Shown one piece after another: positions 14,681-28,300 of a stretch of DNA of 64,000 nucleotides. The stretch lies in assembly GCF_947623445.1 (NCBI RefSeq), contig NC_135241.1:5024501-5088500 (forward strand). Direction: 5' to 3'. The position numbers and the translations under genes are program-made. The notes under the pieces were generated by a model. That model made no database searches. It had not been told where the DNA came from and saw only the letters and a list, made by a program, of their open reading frames with translations. Origin of the DNA: Clavelina lepadiformis (lineage: Eukaryota > Chordata > Ascidiacea > Aplousobranchia > Clavelinidae). Each line of letters opens with the position of its first letter. The first letter of the stretch is position 1.

Positions 14681-14738
14681 ACGCTGCTTTTGTTAGTACT
14701 ACATTTGCTTTTAAAGTAATTTTTAGTTTGGTGTGGAT

Positions 14739-15179
14739 TAGGGCTGGGAAAATTTAGTCGATTAAGAGCAGTCAGCGGCTAAAAGCCCTTAGCGACTAAA
14801 AGTTTTATTAGCGATTAGCAGGAAACGTACATGTAGGAGAGAATTTGGAGCTAAATTTTTAATAATCCTTTGCCTGACAGAAATGTACTGCTCTGTTAAT
14901 CAGTTTAATGTTTGAATACTTTGCTTCCTTGATAAACTTTGTGGTCTAGCATGACATTAGTTGTTAATACAACCCTTTTCATCACAATAAAAATAAATAG
15001 CAGTTTTGTCTGCAACTAACAATGTAACTTGATAAATTAGCGGTTCTGACAGTTAATGGCTAACGCCCAGACATGGGCACGAGCTCACTCATTTTTTCGG
15101 AGCTTGAGCGACGCTTTTTTATATGAGCGTTTGCCCAGCCATGCTAACTCCTAACGAAAATCCGCTAAATTTCCAGCCA
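14739..15179. mobile_element. Non-autonomous hAT-type element 3' of SAMTOR
   Basis: The left end is TAGGGCTGGGAAAATTTAG and the right end is CTAAATTTCCAGCCA. The element is flanked by perfect 8-bp duplications GTGTGGAT (14731-14738 and 15180-15187), which fit the nTnnnnAn pattern of Ac-type hAT elements. It starts 58 bp after the SAMTOR stop and carries AATAAA at 14986-14991 and 14992-14997. It has no transposase ORF. Confidence 0.9.
15067..15142. mobile_element. Possible small element nested in the 14739-15179 hAT MITE
   Basis: A 76-bp piece has GACATGGGCA near its left end and TGCCCAGCCAT at its right end. It is flanked by GCTAACGC and GCTAACTC (7 of 8 bases match). This would be a hAT-like insertion within an older one. 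The ends are imperfect, so this is tentative. Confidence 0.35.
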
Positions 15180-15187
15180 GTGTGGAT

Positions 15188-16918
15188 CGAGATGGATCAT
15201 CATCATAAACCTTAATTTTGAATTGGAGGATATTTTCTGCATGCTTTTTTTGTGTGGAGACTACAGTTTATAGCAAGGACACTGGTTGACCGTGATTTTG
15301 CATATTTAAACTTTTTTACCGGGGCCTTTTTATTTTTATATATTTTTGTCGCAATTATTTCAAAAATATGGCTGAAACTTTTACTCGTAATAAACTTTTA
15401 AATATGCATCATTGTGTGAGAATTACACTTGAGTAATGTGGATCGGACAAGAAAACTAAACTTAATCAAGCTCCAAGACTTTTCCAAATAAGTTTCAGAG
15501 CACCAAATTGCTAACTAAGTTTAAAGCTGTTTGAACTGCACTTTGTTTTTATGGTGCTGAAGTAGTCGCATTTTCCAGTTACCATTCTTGCCGGTGAGTG
15601 ACAACTTTGAAATAAACCATTCGATTACGCAGTGTTTGTTCCATTTGATCTAGTTTGAGTGGACAGCAACTTAAGTTGGTCCGTATCGAGTAATTGATTA
15701 ATTTTTAGTGACCAACCCGCCCGAGGTTAAATGAAGGAGAAAATTTGCCTGTCTTTGCCCTATAAGGCCCGAAATTGGACATATTTGACGAATAGTAAGT
15801 GAAGAGTTTGGAAACCTATGGCTTTGCTAAAAACGTTTTTGTTCAAAAGACGAACGTCAGGTTCCTAAGTTTATGTCTTGGAGGTGTTTTTGTGATCCTA
15901 TTTTTCATGTATTCTAGACTTTCCTGAAAATTTGTTTCTTTGAAAATAAATTAAACAGTTTTAGCGATCAAAATTTAAAAGCTGTAAAAAATAGGCTATA
16001 AGCTTATAAAGTAAGTTACAACTTTTGTGTTACTGCATATGCAATGTAACGCCTTAGAAGACAAATGTGCAGAGCATGATCTGTGTCACTTCAATAAAGC
16101 AAGATTTTTTTCGAAGCGCGCGGATGAATCGAGACATTTCATAAAAGTAGGTCATATACTGTAGGTTAGAGTAGCCTTTAACTGCTTTTACACACAACAA
16201 AAACGTTTGTAAAATGCGTTCGTTCGGTTTGTCACCACTCTTGTTTATGTGATAAGATCAGGAATAGCCAAGAGTGGCCTATTTAAGGATTTTGTTTATT
16301 TTCAATATCAGAAGACCGCTGTAAACTGCATCAGCAAACCTGTATTGGTTCAACTAATACAATATTTACAAACAATACGTATCCTTAAAGTTAACATGGT
16401 ACAATACCTGTTTGCAATCACAGTTCCTTCGCTATATATACGCCGGTTTTTTTAAGCAAAGCTAGGGATGTTGTTACGCCAAACACGTGTCCGTAATCGA
16501 ATAGATATGACGCATTACGAGAGGCAACACCTTTCTGGCGGCAAAATGGTGCAGTTTCTGTTGAGCAGTAATTAGACAATGTTTAATTATAGCCGAGATT
16601 AAAATAGACATGGGTTACTACTTAGTTTCTCCAATCAGCAAATCGGGCGGGTGTTAAACGGATCTCGGGTTGGGTCGTCTTTTTTTCGTAACTTATTGGC
16701 TGATTTGCTTTGACTAAAAACGTGAACCGAGCACGTGGAAGTACTTTTCTCCTTTCCGATTCGTCGTCTTGACTTGTTGGAATATAAAAGTTCTCTGCGA
16801 AACCTACCCTAGGTTAAATCTTTTTTAAATCTGCGAAAGACGCGTTACTTTTTGATCTTTTAGAAAATAATATTTTGTGTTTGATTTATTTGCATTGTTA
16901 ATTGCTTTCGGTATCTGC
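15188..16918. other. Intergenic, SAMTOR to protease A
   Basis: No coding exon is seen. The stretch has AT-rich, low-information sequence. Its right end contains the promoter of the next gene. Confidence 0.4.
16783..16790 (+). promoter_or_regulatory. TATA box of protease A
   Basis: TATAAAAG lies 129 bp upstream of the preferred first ATG (16919). This predicts transcription starting near 16815 and a 5' UTR of about 100 nt. A second TATA-like run, CTATATATA, occurs near 16434 but is farther away. Confidence 0.5.
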
Positions 16919-19900
16919 ATGAGGAATCATATAAAGTAAGTGTTACAGTGTCAAGCTGAAAAACAGTTGTGACGAGTATATTGACAGAGTCTTTTAAGTA
17001 CGAAAAATTTTTTTCAATAATCAGTTATTTAAATTATTACTAAAAAATAATAGTGCAATTTATAGTTAGTTATGAAAATATTAGACGGTTTGTTTATTCA
17101 TCGTAGAAGGATGCTGCCATTGTTCAAGATTCCTATCGCTGTTATTCTCCTGATTACCTTCACGAGTAAGTGTAATTATGCAGCAATAATTTACCCTCGT
17201 TTATTACAACACACATTAAAATATTTTTTTAATAGCAAATTATAATTAAAATTCTAACTTAAACAAGATTTATAACCGAAGACGTGCAATATATGCGCAT
17301 TGCCATAACTATAGAAATCATTCTTTCTTTTCAGTGGATTTTTTCGGCAAAAGTCAAGCCTGCAAGGACTACCTTATTTCGTGTTCTTCTTATAGTTGCT
17401 CACATCCAGCAATCAGGTACATCTGCCCTGCCACGTGCAAGACTTGTAAGAACGGTAAGGAGAACTGGACAATCATGTTTTCTGATGATATAAATACTTA
17501 CATAGTTTGGGTTGATTGAACCTATGTTTATAAATATGTATATATAGCGCTGACGCCGCCATATTAAAAATCGTTAGGCGACTCGGACTAGCAAATTTTA
17601 AATTGAAATGACATCAAAATCATAGTTTTAATTTTGGTGATTTTTTTCAGACAATTTATGACTCTGTTATTGTCATATATAACGATATCATGATTTGAGT
17701 TGGGGGCAAGTGATTAATAGTTTCCTTGAACTCTTTCGTCATTTTTGTCATGTTTGCTTTTGGTCAAATATGTCCTACTGGAGTGAAAACTTCGACAACG
17801 AAAAGAAATTCCACGTAAAATTGTATTTCTTACATTGTTTCAAACCAAAATTAAATTTCTAAAACCTTACGTTGGCCTGTAGGTACAGAGCAGGTACGAC
17901 TTCTAAAACGGTTTTGGATCTTAATTACTTCCTCAGGAAGCAACCCATAAGCTCTTCCCGGTTAGTTAAAAACAAAAGTTAAAAGAGGCTAAATATACCC
18001 TGTTTTGATCACAAGTTCTACTTTTCCAAGCTGACTCACCAAAAAAGTTTCAAATATTAGGTTTTTATAACCGGATATCGATTTCGGGGCATTTTTTCAC
18101 TCGTAGCAAAAAAGTTTTTAAATAATAGTCAAGAGTATTTTTGTAAAAGCTTCATAACTTTTTTACTAAACACTTTAATTCTCTCTTTGACATTAAACTT
18201 TGCATAAATCGCAAGTATTTTTGCACAGCACGGGTATAATGGAAGCCAACGAAAACATATTTATTTGTTTGTTTTTGCTGATAAATAATATAATGTTTGA
18301 TAGTAAAAGTGTTTTGTTGTATCTTTACAGATCCTTGTATACTGATGAGCAAGGTTTGTGACCATATCTGCAATGCAATTAACGGCGAAGTTTCTTGCAG
18401 CTGCAAACCTGGATTTAAACTTGCTGAAGACAACGTAACTTGTATAGGTGCGCCTGTCATTCAATTAAAAAAAAAAACAACTAGATAAAATAATCCGGAT
18501 TTCATCAAAGAAATTTATGAAAAAAATCAAGTGTATGGAATGAACTTCATAAGGAATGAACTTCATTATTTGCCATAAGGCAAATTTAAGGGACATTTGT
18601 TCTACAGATATAAACGAATGTACTGAAGGCCCAAATCCTTGTCCAACTTCACACAATCAACAATGCATAAACACGATTGGTTCCTACTCCTGTCAAGCAT
18701 ACAAGTGCAGCGAAGAGGGCACCATGAACTACTACAGAAGCGAAAAGTGTTGCAACTTCAAAAACAGTAAGAAAAGCTGATCTACTAATTTCCAACATTT
18801 ATTACTAATTTATTAATTAGCGACTAAAAGTGATTGCATTATAGCTGTCATCCCTATAAGCCCAATGATAGCAGATCATTTTTCAAGTACTTGCTGGTAG
18901 TTTGGAATTTGGCCACCGGTTCTGGTCAACTGGTTATGCTTATAATTGGCACTTTCAAAATCTGTTTGTGATCATTAGGTTCTTGCGGTATAACTTCAAC
19001 TATTCGGCAACGTATCACCGCAGGCGCCTTTTCCTCACACGATCTTCTGCGAGTATATGGGGGATATAGCGCAGCTAAAACTGCCTGGCCATGGATGGTA
19101 AGCAAAGTGTTTGTTACAAATAGAATTAAGATAAAAGATCCGTCGTGTTACGTAATAATAATTGTGTAATGAAAAATATGTATTGAAGTGATCCAATTAG
19201 TTTTCTTTTATGTAGGCCCAAATCGTCTATCAAGGAAAACCAGCAACGTTTGAGAGCAGCCTTTGTGGAGCGTCACTCATATCAGATAGATGGTTGTTGT
19301 CCGCTGCTCATTGTTTTGTGTAAGCAATGCCTTTGTGTCAGATAACCTACAACCCATACTGCTCTGTACTGTACAATAAAGCATATACCGTAAAAAGTAA
19401 CAAAAGAATATGATAAAATGCTGCTCTTGATCTTGTTTCGTCGGCCCACTTCACCTGCTTAAGCAGATTTGTCAAAGTTTTTCAAAAATATTTCCTCTGT
19501 CAAGTGATTAACAGATGAGCTTAACTTTCAGGAATCCTCGCCTTCCTGAAAATGCACACAGAGATATGGTGGTGTATTTGGGTCACACAACCAACGCTAT
19601 GTATCGTTTCATGGCTCACTTCAATAGAGTAGAGAGGCATATTCCTCAGGTAAGACAAAACAATCATTGTCGGTCCTTGTTAAGAAGAAAGAGCGATCAC
19701 ACAATGTTTCCTTCGTTTCTTTAAAAACATCGTATCTTTTCCTGATTGATGCGTTTTCCTGACTGATCTAACACGATAAAATTCATATAACTCATGTCAC
19801 AGGTTTTTATTCATCCGGAATATTTCAACTTAAGAAACGACATCGCTCTGGTTCAGCTCGATCGACCCGTTGTGTTTAATAACGTCATCAGTCCTATTGG

Positions 19901-21209
19901 ATTACCTTGGGGGGAAGTCCCGAAAGTGGGAGACAAATGCTGGGCTACAGGTTTTGGCGCTTCAGGTAGATGAATGTGAAAAAGGCATTTGTAACAAATT
20001 TCGTTATGTGGGCGTTGCACTAAAAAAATAGTTTTAACAATAGCAATATTGTTTTTAATAAAATAGTTTCACTAACAACAATCTTAACTGTTAACTTTTT
20101 ATGTCAGAAACCACGAGTTCAACAAACCTTGTCGAAGTGGACTTGCCAGTTGTGTCTCATCCCGAATGTACCCGTGCCTACGCTGGTTACCGGGACACAC
20201 ATATCGATAAAAGGAAAATGTTGTGTGCTGGATATCCGCAAGGCCAAAAAGACACTTGTCGAGGTAAGTGCAAAATATAAATCATACCGTTACCATGACA
20301 GACACCTTTTGAAATCAATCGAATTAAAACGTACCTTTCTGTGGAACAAATCTACAGCACTTACAATAGATCTAAGCAAATAAATATGTAGCGCCTTTTA
20401 AGTGCATTGCATTTTTTTATTCAGGGGACTCTGGTGGGCCACTGGCCTGTCAACGTAAAGATTCTTGCGAGTGGTACTTGGCCGGTATTACGTCATTTGG
20501 CAAGGGATGCGCTCAAGCCGGTTTGTACGGCGTTTACGTCAACGTTGCTAATTACGAAGCATGGGTACGAGAGAATATGGGCCAACATGAAAATGAATTA
20601 TGTGGTAAAGTGATAACAGTATTTCACTTCACTTAAAATATGTTTGATGTTACATATAACATAAACAGACTTTAAATACGTCATAGCTATGAAATGATCA
20701 CTTGCTATAACGAACGTCAATCAATTTTGTTTTTTTGTCTTCGGTTTAGGTCAAGAAAGAAGATCTAACCTTTGTGCAGGAAAGGTTAACATCTGTACTG
20801 ACTGTTACATCAAATTAGACAAGTGCAGAAGGTATCCGTTTTACATGAAATCCAAATGCGACTTAGCCTGCTGCCAGTTAAAAAATGGAGGTAAGTACTT
20901 TCTAAACGCACGAGTAAATTTCCTTTTTGTTCATACATGTTTCCAATTTTTTTACCATTAATAAACTACTGTCTAACAATATGATTACAAATTATTGTGG
21001 GCAATTTTCTCAATTCAAAGATTGGAACGATTTTTACATGTTTTGAAGTAATTTTTTTCCAATTTTTCTATTTAGTGATTCCAAAATGCTTTGATAACCC
21101 TGATTATGCCAACGACTGTAAAAGATACGCGAAAGAATGTAATAACCCAGCAGCCAGCTCATTTATGAAAAAACACTGTCAGCGAACCTGCCATTTCTGC
21201 CGAAAATAA
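16919..21209 (+). CDS. Secreted ShKT-EGF-EGF-trypsin-ShKT serine protease, copy A
   Basis: Predicted secreted zymogen of the S1 (chymotrypsin) family. Exons: 16919-16935, 17107-17165, 17335-17454, 18331-18447, 18608-18766, 18979-19097, 19216-19319, 19532-19649, 19803-19965, 20108-20263, 20425-20604, 20750-20890, 21076-21209 (528 residues). Order: signal peptide 1-25, ShKT (six Cys, about 33-62), EGF (66-104), calcium-binding-type EGF beginning DINEC (105-157), propeptide with predicted cleavage R182|VYGG, trypsin domain to about 430, a seven-Cys module ending LACCQL (438-484), and a C-terminal ShKT ending HCQRTCHFC. The catalytic triad is H229 (SAAHC), D284 (NDIAL) and S380 (GDSGG). Asp six before the Ser (KDTCRGDSGG) predicts cleavage after Lys/Arg. 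The tiny first exon is chosen because it matches the structure of copy C; starting at ATG 17111 is an alternative. The biological substrate is unknown. Confidence 0.88.
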
Positions 21210-24200
21210 ATTAAATATAAATTCGAATTAACAGATTGTTATTTATAGCTTAATACCATCGCTAGCTTATTTTCTTACCGCTACACGTGCAGTTAAACAT
21301 GCGTTCTTTTTCAGTGTTATAATTTTTGTACGGTTATGCTTTTTATCTGTAAACAATTTGTAGTTTTAATTTATTTAAAACTTTATGCTGTTATTTGTAG
21401 TTTTTTCATTTTGCATTGTAAATGCATTACTGTAAGCAACAGTCGGCCAATGCTGTGATTAGACTACGAGCTTCAGTTATGAAGATTGCCGAATCCTTTA
21501 CTAATTTATTTGAATTTTCATTTATTTATTTAAGTATCTATTTATTTATTATTAAACAAATTGCTGAACTATATTAATTTACATGTTTATATTCTGTTTA
21601 ATTTTTATTGCTTCCTTGCATAAAAGTTTTATAATTTACTATCTAAAATAACCATCGACAAAGATGCCATTTTGGTATATCTAAATATTAATTATCATTT
21701 ACTTGTTTTTCAACTTAATGAAACTGTGATTTCTTGGTGCTTAATTTTTATTTAAAAGTAATTTAATAGACTACTCCATTTTCTCACTGTTATGGAATAA
21801 ATAAATGAATTGTTTTCTTTAAATAATAGTGATATTTTTTGTTAGTGTAGTACATGTTTTTCCTAAGTTATAAATCGTTTTGAGAAAAGCTTCCTTATAC
21901 CTGAAGAATAACATTTAGAAGCAGCTTTTATGGCAGACCGCCGAAAAATTAACACGAACTCGTACCGGCGGTGGAGTAACAATGGTTTAAAATTCCTTCC
22001 TGATATAATAGAATTACACAAAGATCATGTAAGCCGCGTGATGTCGCTAATGTCTAATAAGCAATGATTCCGATCTACACTGATATATCACACTTTTGTA
22101 GGCTTGACTAATGTGTGATATAGCCATTCAAAACCACAACGGACATTTCGTTATAACGACGAGTTTATTTTGAAAGTCGTGTAGGTTTTTAGACAAATTA
22201 TTCAAATGTTTAGACTGCAGAGGCGTGATTAGATCATGGTCCGCATCATGGTCATGTACATTACGTACTATATAGCGTCGGTTTGAAATCATATTCTTTG
22301 AAAAATAAATCAATCAAACAGATCCTGAAATAAATTATTATATGCTTCTTGAGCAACCGATACTTGTTTTGCAACTGACAATGCCCTTGCACGAAATCCA
22401 CAAAAAGTATAAATATGGGACTTTACCGCTTTGGATATCCGAAAAAATTGTTGTAGCAAATAGCAGAAAATCAATGCTTCCTGATGGTTTGTTTCCAGCC
22501 GTTTAAGAAAGGTTAACGGGGTCGTTTTTGTTTAAAATGAAAACCCAATACGGAACGTTAAACTTTTACATAAAATGAAAATGATTGGTCTATTCCGGAA
22601 TAATTGTGTTATGTCATATCCTTCCTTACAACGTCAATTGCTGTAATTTCAACCTATTATCCCAGCGTAGAACTGAGCATAATAGAAAATGAAAACATTA
22701 AATAAAAGTTAACGGAGGCCAATTTTATTTTTCGACAGATGCGAGACATTAAAGATGATCAGATTTTGTAGATTTATGCAGTAGTTGCGCAAATGACAAT
22801 GTACTCTTTGAGGTGATAAAGCAATCTGAAAGACTTTGTGATAAATAATTATGTTGATAAATTGGTAAAATAGATCAAATTGAGACGTCTTATACTTGAT
22901 GACTTATAATGAGAGACCATGAAATTTCGACTATAAAGATTAGGTTCTGAAGTTTTCGACACTGATGGTCCGATGTTTAATGTTTGTACGTCACAAATAA
23001 CTCTCTTACCCGTTTCCTAAATGTTAGTGCGTTAGAAAGCTCAGAAAATGTCTTGGACCGAAATTGCTGTCAGTCATGTGATTAAAAGCTATTTTCGAAC
23101 AGAAACGATTTATTCTTGTTATCTACAGTTATGACTAACACGCCTGTAGTCAAGTTCTGTTGTTTCTTTTGATAATGACTGACACTGTGCACTGGTCTGT
23201 CCTCCATTGTTTCTGAGATAAAGATCTTTCTTTTTTATTAAGGAAACTCTGAAAACGTCACCACAGGTGGAGCTGTTCAATATAGAATCGCTAAGAAATA
23301 ACAAGATATTGCAAGCAGGCAATTTGCAATTTAGTGAAAGCTTTTGCGCTAAGTTTGCTATTTTAAATTTCTAAGTTTTAAAAGATATCCAGCACGCAGC
23401 AAACTATAAACCGTTTGCATCACCGCATGATTTGACGTGACGGAAAGGCTGTAGAAGTTAGTTTACTGAAGCGCGTAAGAATGGGCCACTAAAGGGTAAG
23501 CTCCTTCCTTAAAAGACAAAAATAACGAAGCTGTAACGTTTTTAGACTGTTGTAAATGTTTTAACCATGACATGAACTTATAATTTTAAAGAAAATTGAA
23601 ATTTTAACGGTATCAGGATTCCAACAAAATTTGCTTTAAAACCCACTTTCTACGAACAAACATTATTTAACTGTGAGTCAAGTGTAACATTATATTAAAT
23701 TCATGTAAGACTTAACATTGCAAACAATAGCACTGTACTGTCCGGTAGAAGGAGCCACTGGTCACAAGCTACTTAAATGACGGTTTCACCAACGCTATGC
23801 CATTTGCATGACGCACCATTAGCTATAGCGAGGCCTATGGTAAGCGTCGTTATGCAAGATATCTCAAAGGTCGACGGGGTTTTTCCGGGTATTGAGACAA
23901 GTTTTGTGATAATTTTTCATAGTAAGCCGAGAACAGTGAACATATTTTAAGAAGTCTCTGTCATTTTGTACCATATGTAATAGGTGTGAGGTTGCTATAG
24001 TTTGCATTTCTTTTGCGTCACTTTTGCCTTTGGCTGACTATAAAGGTGAGGTGTAAGGTTTGCAGATTCAAAGTTATAGTTTATCTAACTAGAGCGTATA
24101 TTGAACCTCTTCAGATATAAGAATTTATAATTAATTCGAGGAATTGCTGCATTTTAAAACAACAAGTTATCGCCGACATCGGGAACACAGATTCAGCAAA

Positions 24201-24883
24201 GATGAACAGGTGATTAATGTAAATAAATTTCGAACTCTATGTAGCATTGAATCGTTTATTAAACTGCCCGAGAGTCGCATGATATTGTCTATATATTGCA
24301 ATTGAAATTTACAACAAATAAAAACGTGACGAATTAAAATTGTTAAAATTTCCCGAACACACAATCAAACAAGCGGATTTTCCCCAACTTGGGTTTGTTC
24401 GCTGGTTTGATGACCATCCCGAGGAATAATTAGCGCGAACGTACATACTGAACATATTCTATATGCAGTGTGATAATTCACTGCTGCTATGTGTAGCTGC
24501 AAAACAGGAAATGGCATGGCCTACCAGCAGCACAGTAAGCGAAAGTAATAAGCAATTTCCTGTGTTACGTTACCAGGTTGTTCTTCAGACCTTTTCTTCG
24601 GGGTCAAGAAATACTTTAGGCCTCATAGCGGAACAGATGATCGGTTCCTGCTACCGCCGAACGACATAATGTTGCTTAAGGCTACCTTAATTATCTCGTA
24701 GTTTGTGTTAATGGTGGCAAATTACTTGCCATGTGCGATGTTCCGCGGTTGGTGCCGTCATAGCGTTGCCTGTTGCAAAAAGTATATAATATTAAACCAA
24801 AATAGTCTACAAGACATGACCCAACCCATTTAAGCTTAACGAAAGCTCGCTTTGAGTTTCTGTGTTTTTGCTTTCTTAACCCC

Positions 24884-24913
24884 TGACGTACCGCGTGACG
24901 TTAAAGTACGTCA
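24884..24913. promoter_or_regulatory. Cluster of CRE/ATF half-sites
   Basis: Three TGACGT/ACGTCA motifs lie within 30 bp: TGACGTA at 24884, TGACGT at 24896 and ACGTCA at 24908. The last two form an inverted pair. They sit about 200 bp upstream of the TATA box assigned to protease B. CREB/ATF/bZIP binding is inferred from motif only. Confidence 0.35.
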
Positions 24914-25107
24914 TACGCAGCAATTAGCGTGTTACGTTTCGTGCATTAGATCAGTTGCATTATGGTTAATGGTATAGCGTCGCTGGATGTGTGACAAGAT
25001 TTATGGGTATTTAAAACTCAGTCACTTTTATTGGTACTTTGGACGAACATGTGTCAAAGTTATAGACCTTAAAACGTCTCTGTTGCTGAACCCCTGCCAG
25101 CAAGACG

Positions 25108-25115
25108 TATAAATA
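25108..25115 (+). promoter_or_regulatory. TATA box, candidate promoter of protease B
   Basis: TATAAATA lies 227 bp upstream of the best candidate first exon (25335-25360). The arrangement resembles TATA boxes upstream of copies A and C. It depends on the tentative first exon being right. Confidence 0.35.
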
Positions 25116-25334
25116 TCGTCTGACTAACGTGTTAACGCAATAACCAAGACTATACAATTTCCATTATTACAAGTTGATTAGTCAGTTTGTTTTTATTATT
25201 AGTCACACCTGTTTCAAACTGTCTCATTTGTTAAAGGCTATTCCATTGTCTGCCACACTGTCTATCGATACATATATAATTATACATGTGTGTTGTCACT
25301 ATATAGAGACAATATCATTTGATCGCATTCAAAT

Positions 25335-28300
25335 ATGATTATTGCAATTGAATACTCCAGGTAAATTGTGCTGACGTAAATGCTATTTTAAAAGATGTCG
25401 CGCTTTTGCTTTTTTTGTGAAAAGTTATTTTTAACGAAGCAATCTGCGTCGACAATGGTATTAGTCACTTGTAGGTTCGGAGAAAACCACAGAACTGACC
25501 CTACCATAAATGGCAAAATTAAATTTCCATTTATTTATATGGTGTAAGGAAAACGCTGCAATCTTTTTACAACTTGGTACTTTTCTGCTAAATATATTTT
25601 ACAAAACCACATTTTTAGCAGACAACCGCAAAAAGCACAATGCCTGGTAAGTGATAACATTTCCACTTTCAAAAGGCATGATTGACAACAATCAATTCCG
25701 AAAATTAAAAGAACTAAACTAAACTAAGTCTAAGTTCCAACGTCTCAGAGAAAATGTTCCCAATGATTGTTGCCAAAGCATGCTATAGGGCTAAAAAAGT
25801 GGGCGCGGTCACGATTATAACCGTTGGAATGTTCTATGGTAATCGCTCACCGTATTAATCATTCACCTGCGAATTGATCAAACATAAAAATTAACTGAGA
25901 CAGGTCAGAAGAAAATTCGCAACTAAAGGGAAAAGCGTTTATTTCATTTGTTTAGTTGACGGCAAAGCAGTTTGTCAGCCCAAACCAACCGGCTGTCGTT
26001 GTTTAACTTACAGTATATACAGATTACATGTTAACCTATAGACAGGGTTGCCATCGGTCTCGACTCAAAAGTAAGCACGACTAGGAAACGAAAGAAGAAT
26101 ATTACCTTAAACAGTGCACAAGAGAAGGGAACCAATGTTCCAAATAAAAAAAGGAGACACTATCTGCATGTTCTTACTTTTTGATATCTCTTTGGCACCA
26201 AATGGTATATACCAAAGGGGTCCAAATGCCCAAAGTAGGAACCTCTGTCCTACAAATAAGATAAAAATAAGCACGCAAGTGAAAATAAGCGTGCTTCTTA
26301 GAAATAAGCACATTGGTATTTTCTAAGACATTGTACTCGAAAATTAACACAAATGTACAACGTAAAATTAGTAAAAGTGATTGATAAAATAATAGAAACG
26401 TCGTTGAAATTTGAGTAGTCCGCTTTCTTTATGCGTTTCTATCTGATTTATCTGAGTTTTTTGTACTGGTATCAAATTGAAATAGTTGTCTCTTTTCTCA
26501 TCACAGGACAATGAGTAATAGAAATTGTATTTATTTTCAGATATTTCAGGTTAAATTTCATAGTTGTCGCCGTCTTGGCCCTACTGATATCTATATCCGG
26601 TAAGTTCTTTACTACAGATCCTTATTATGACATAATGCCTATACTTGAACGTGATTATAACTTGAGACAAAAATATCGTAATTTTTATGATAACACGAAG
26701 ATAATCATGGACAACATTTTCGAACCTGTGTGAAATGTTAGCGTATGGATGGAACGTATGCTATAAGGGTACAACTGTAGTCTGAAAATATATATTTTAG
26801 GTGCATGTCAAGACCGACTTGTTCAGTGTCCTACTCAAAAATCAAATTGCAACACTCTATTGATTGTAAGAGAATACTGCCCTCTAACGTGTGGTTTATG
26901 TTCATCTAGTGAGTATTCTTTTACTGTTGCATTATGAAAAGGTTTGAACATAAACTGCAGGAATGTAATAGAGCATTTTGAAAACATTTTTTGAAATTTT
27001 CCGTGCAGATCCGTGCGTCGCAACCAACGGTGGATGCGATCAAATATGTACTTGGACCGGGGATGTTGCTATTTGTAGTTGCGAGGCTGGATTCCGACTG
27101 GGGACCGACAACCGTACTTGTGAAGGTATGACGTTTTGGAAAACGTTTGTCACTTTTCTTTTTGAAGAAAGACGCCGTTACTTCTCGCAATTTGCATGTT
27201 TTGTATTTGTTCAAAGTAATTTACGAAGAAAGTCATACAAAGTTCCAAGAAATGTGTCCTCAGTATAGATCACGTTTAACCAGAAACACGCTATTTCAGA
27301 CATCAACGAATGTGAGGAAAGCACCAACTCTTGCTTTCTTGGCTTGCCAGCTTACTGCGTTAACACTGTGGGTTCATCCACTTGCCAGGCATACAGTTGC
27401 GATGAACCAGGCACTATGAATTACTACAGAAGTGGACAATGCTGCCAACTCACAAACAGTAAGCATATTATTGTTGTAATTAAGTCAAACTAATATACTG
27501 TAGCGTTTGAGTTAAATGCGATTTGTTACCTAAGGTTTTGGGTGGGTGGCGTTTTCAAACATATTCGAAAATTATGTTAATAATGAAGCCTTAACAGGTC
27601 AATCAGCGCCTTCGGTTTTTCAAGTAGTTTTTAACTTGATGTTTATAACAGGTACATGTGGAATCACGCCCACCATACAACAAAGCCTCGACGAAGTCAG
27701 CTTGATATTAACCTCGGAGCGCGTCTATGGGGGGATGAGAGCGGCTGCGTCAGCTTGGCCTTGGATGGTAAGAATAATCGCTTTGTACACGTATGCTTTT
27801 AGATTTGTAAAATGTTTGCTGTATTGAAAACATCCTGACAACTGCATCTGTCAATATTGAGCAATACTCTTCACACAAAGTCACAAACGTTTTGTTGCAT
27901 CAGGCGGAAATCTTGTTTCGCGGAGCTGCCCATTGCGGGGCCACGCTGATTTCAAACAGATGGATGCTGTCAGCTGCCCATTGCTTCAGGTTAGCCATAA
28001 AACTTATGTATATAGCTTTATCTCAAACAATTTCGATCTCAAGTAAGACGTAATCCAGTATAGGCCTTTTGAGTAAGCGCAGTCCGTCGAACCACGGATT
28101 TGAACTCTTAGCAGACAAGCTATCGGAAATGCTAGCATGTATAGGCTGGATTTTTTTATCAAGCTTGTACTTTTATAACGTTGACATCGTTGTTTTAGTG
28201 AAAATTCGTATCGATACATGGTTGTATACTTGGGAACAATTCGAAGCTCTCGGCTAACATCGGTAGACACCAGCCGGAGAATACAAAGGCGTATCAGTGA

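Larger units (their letters stand above)
21210..25334. other. Intergenic, protease A to protease B
   Basis: No gene is recognised. AATAAATAAA near 21794 and an AATAAA overlapping the protease A stop codon are candidate polyadenylation signals. The remainder is AT-rich unique-looking sequence. The right end holds a cluster of ACGTCA-type sites and a TATA box. Confidence 0.4.

Noticed and set aside
15709-16679. GACCAACCCG at 15709 and CGGGTTGGGTC at 16679 as ends of a ~970-bp transposon
   Set aside because: Inner bases of the supposed ends do not pair and no target duplication was found.
26107-26326. Open frames on both strands as genes
   Set aside because: They result from an imperfect palindrome within protease B intron 1.
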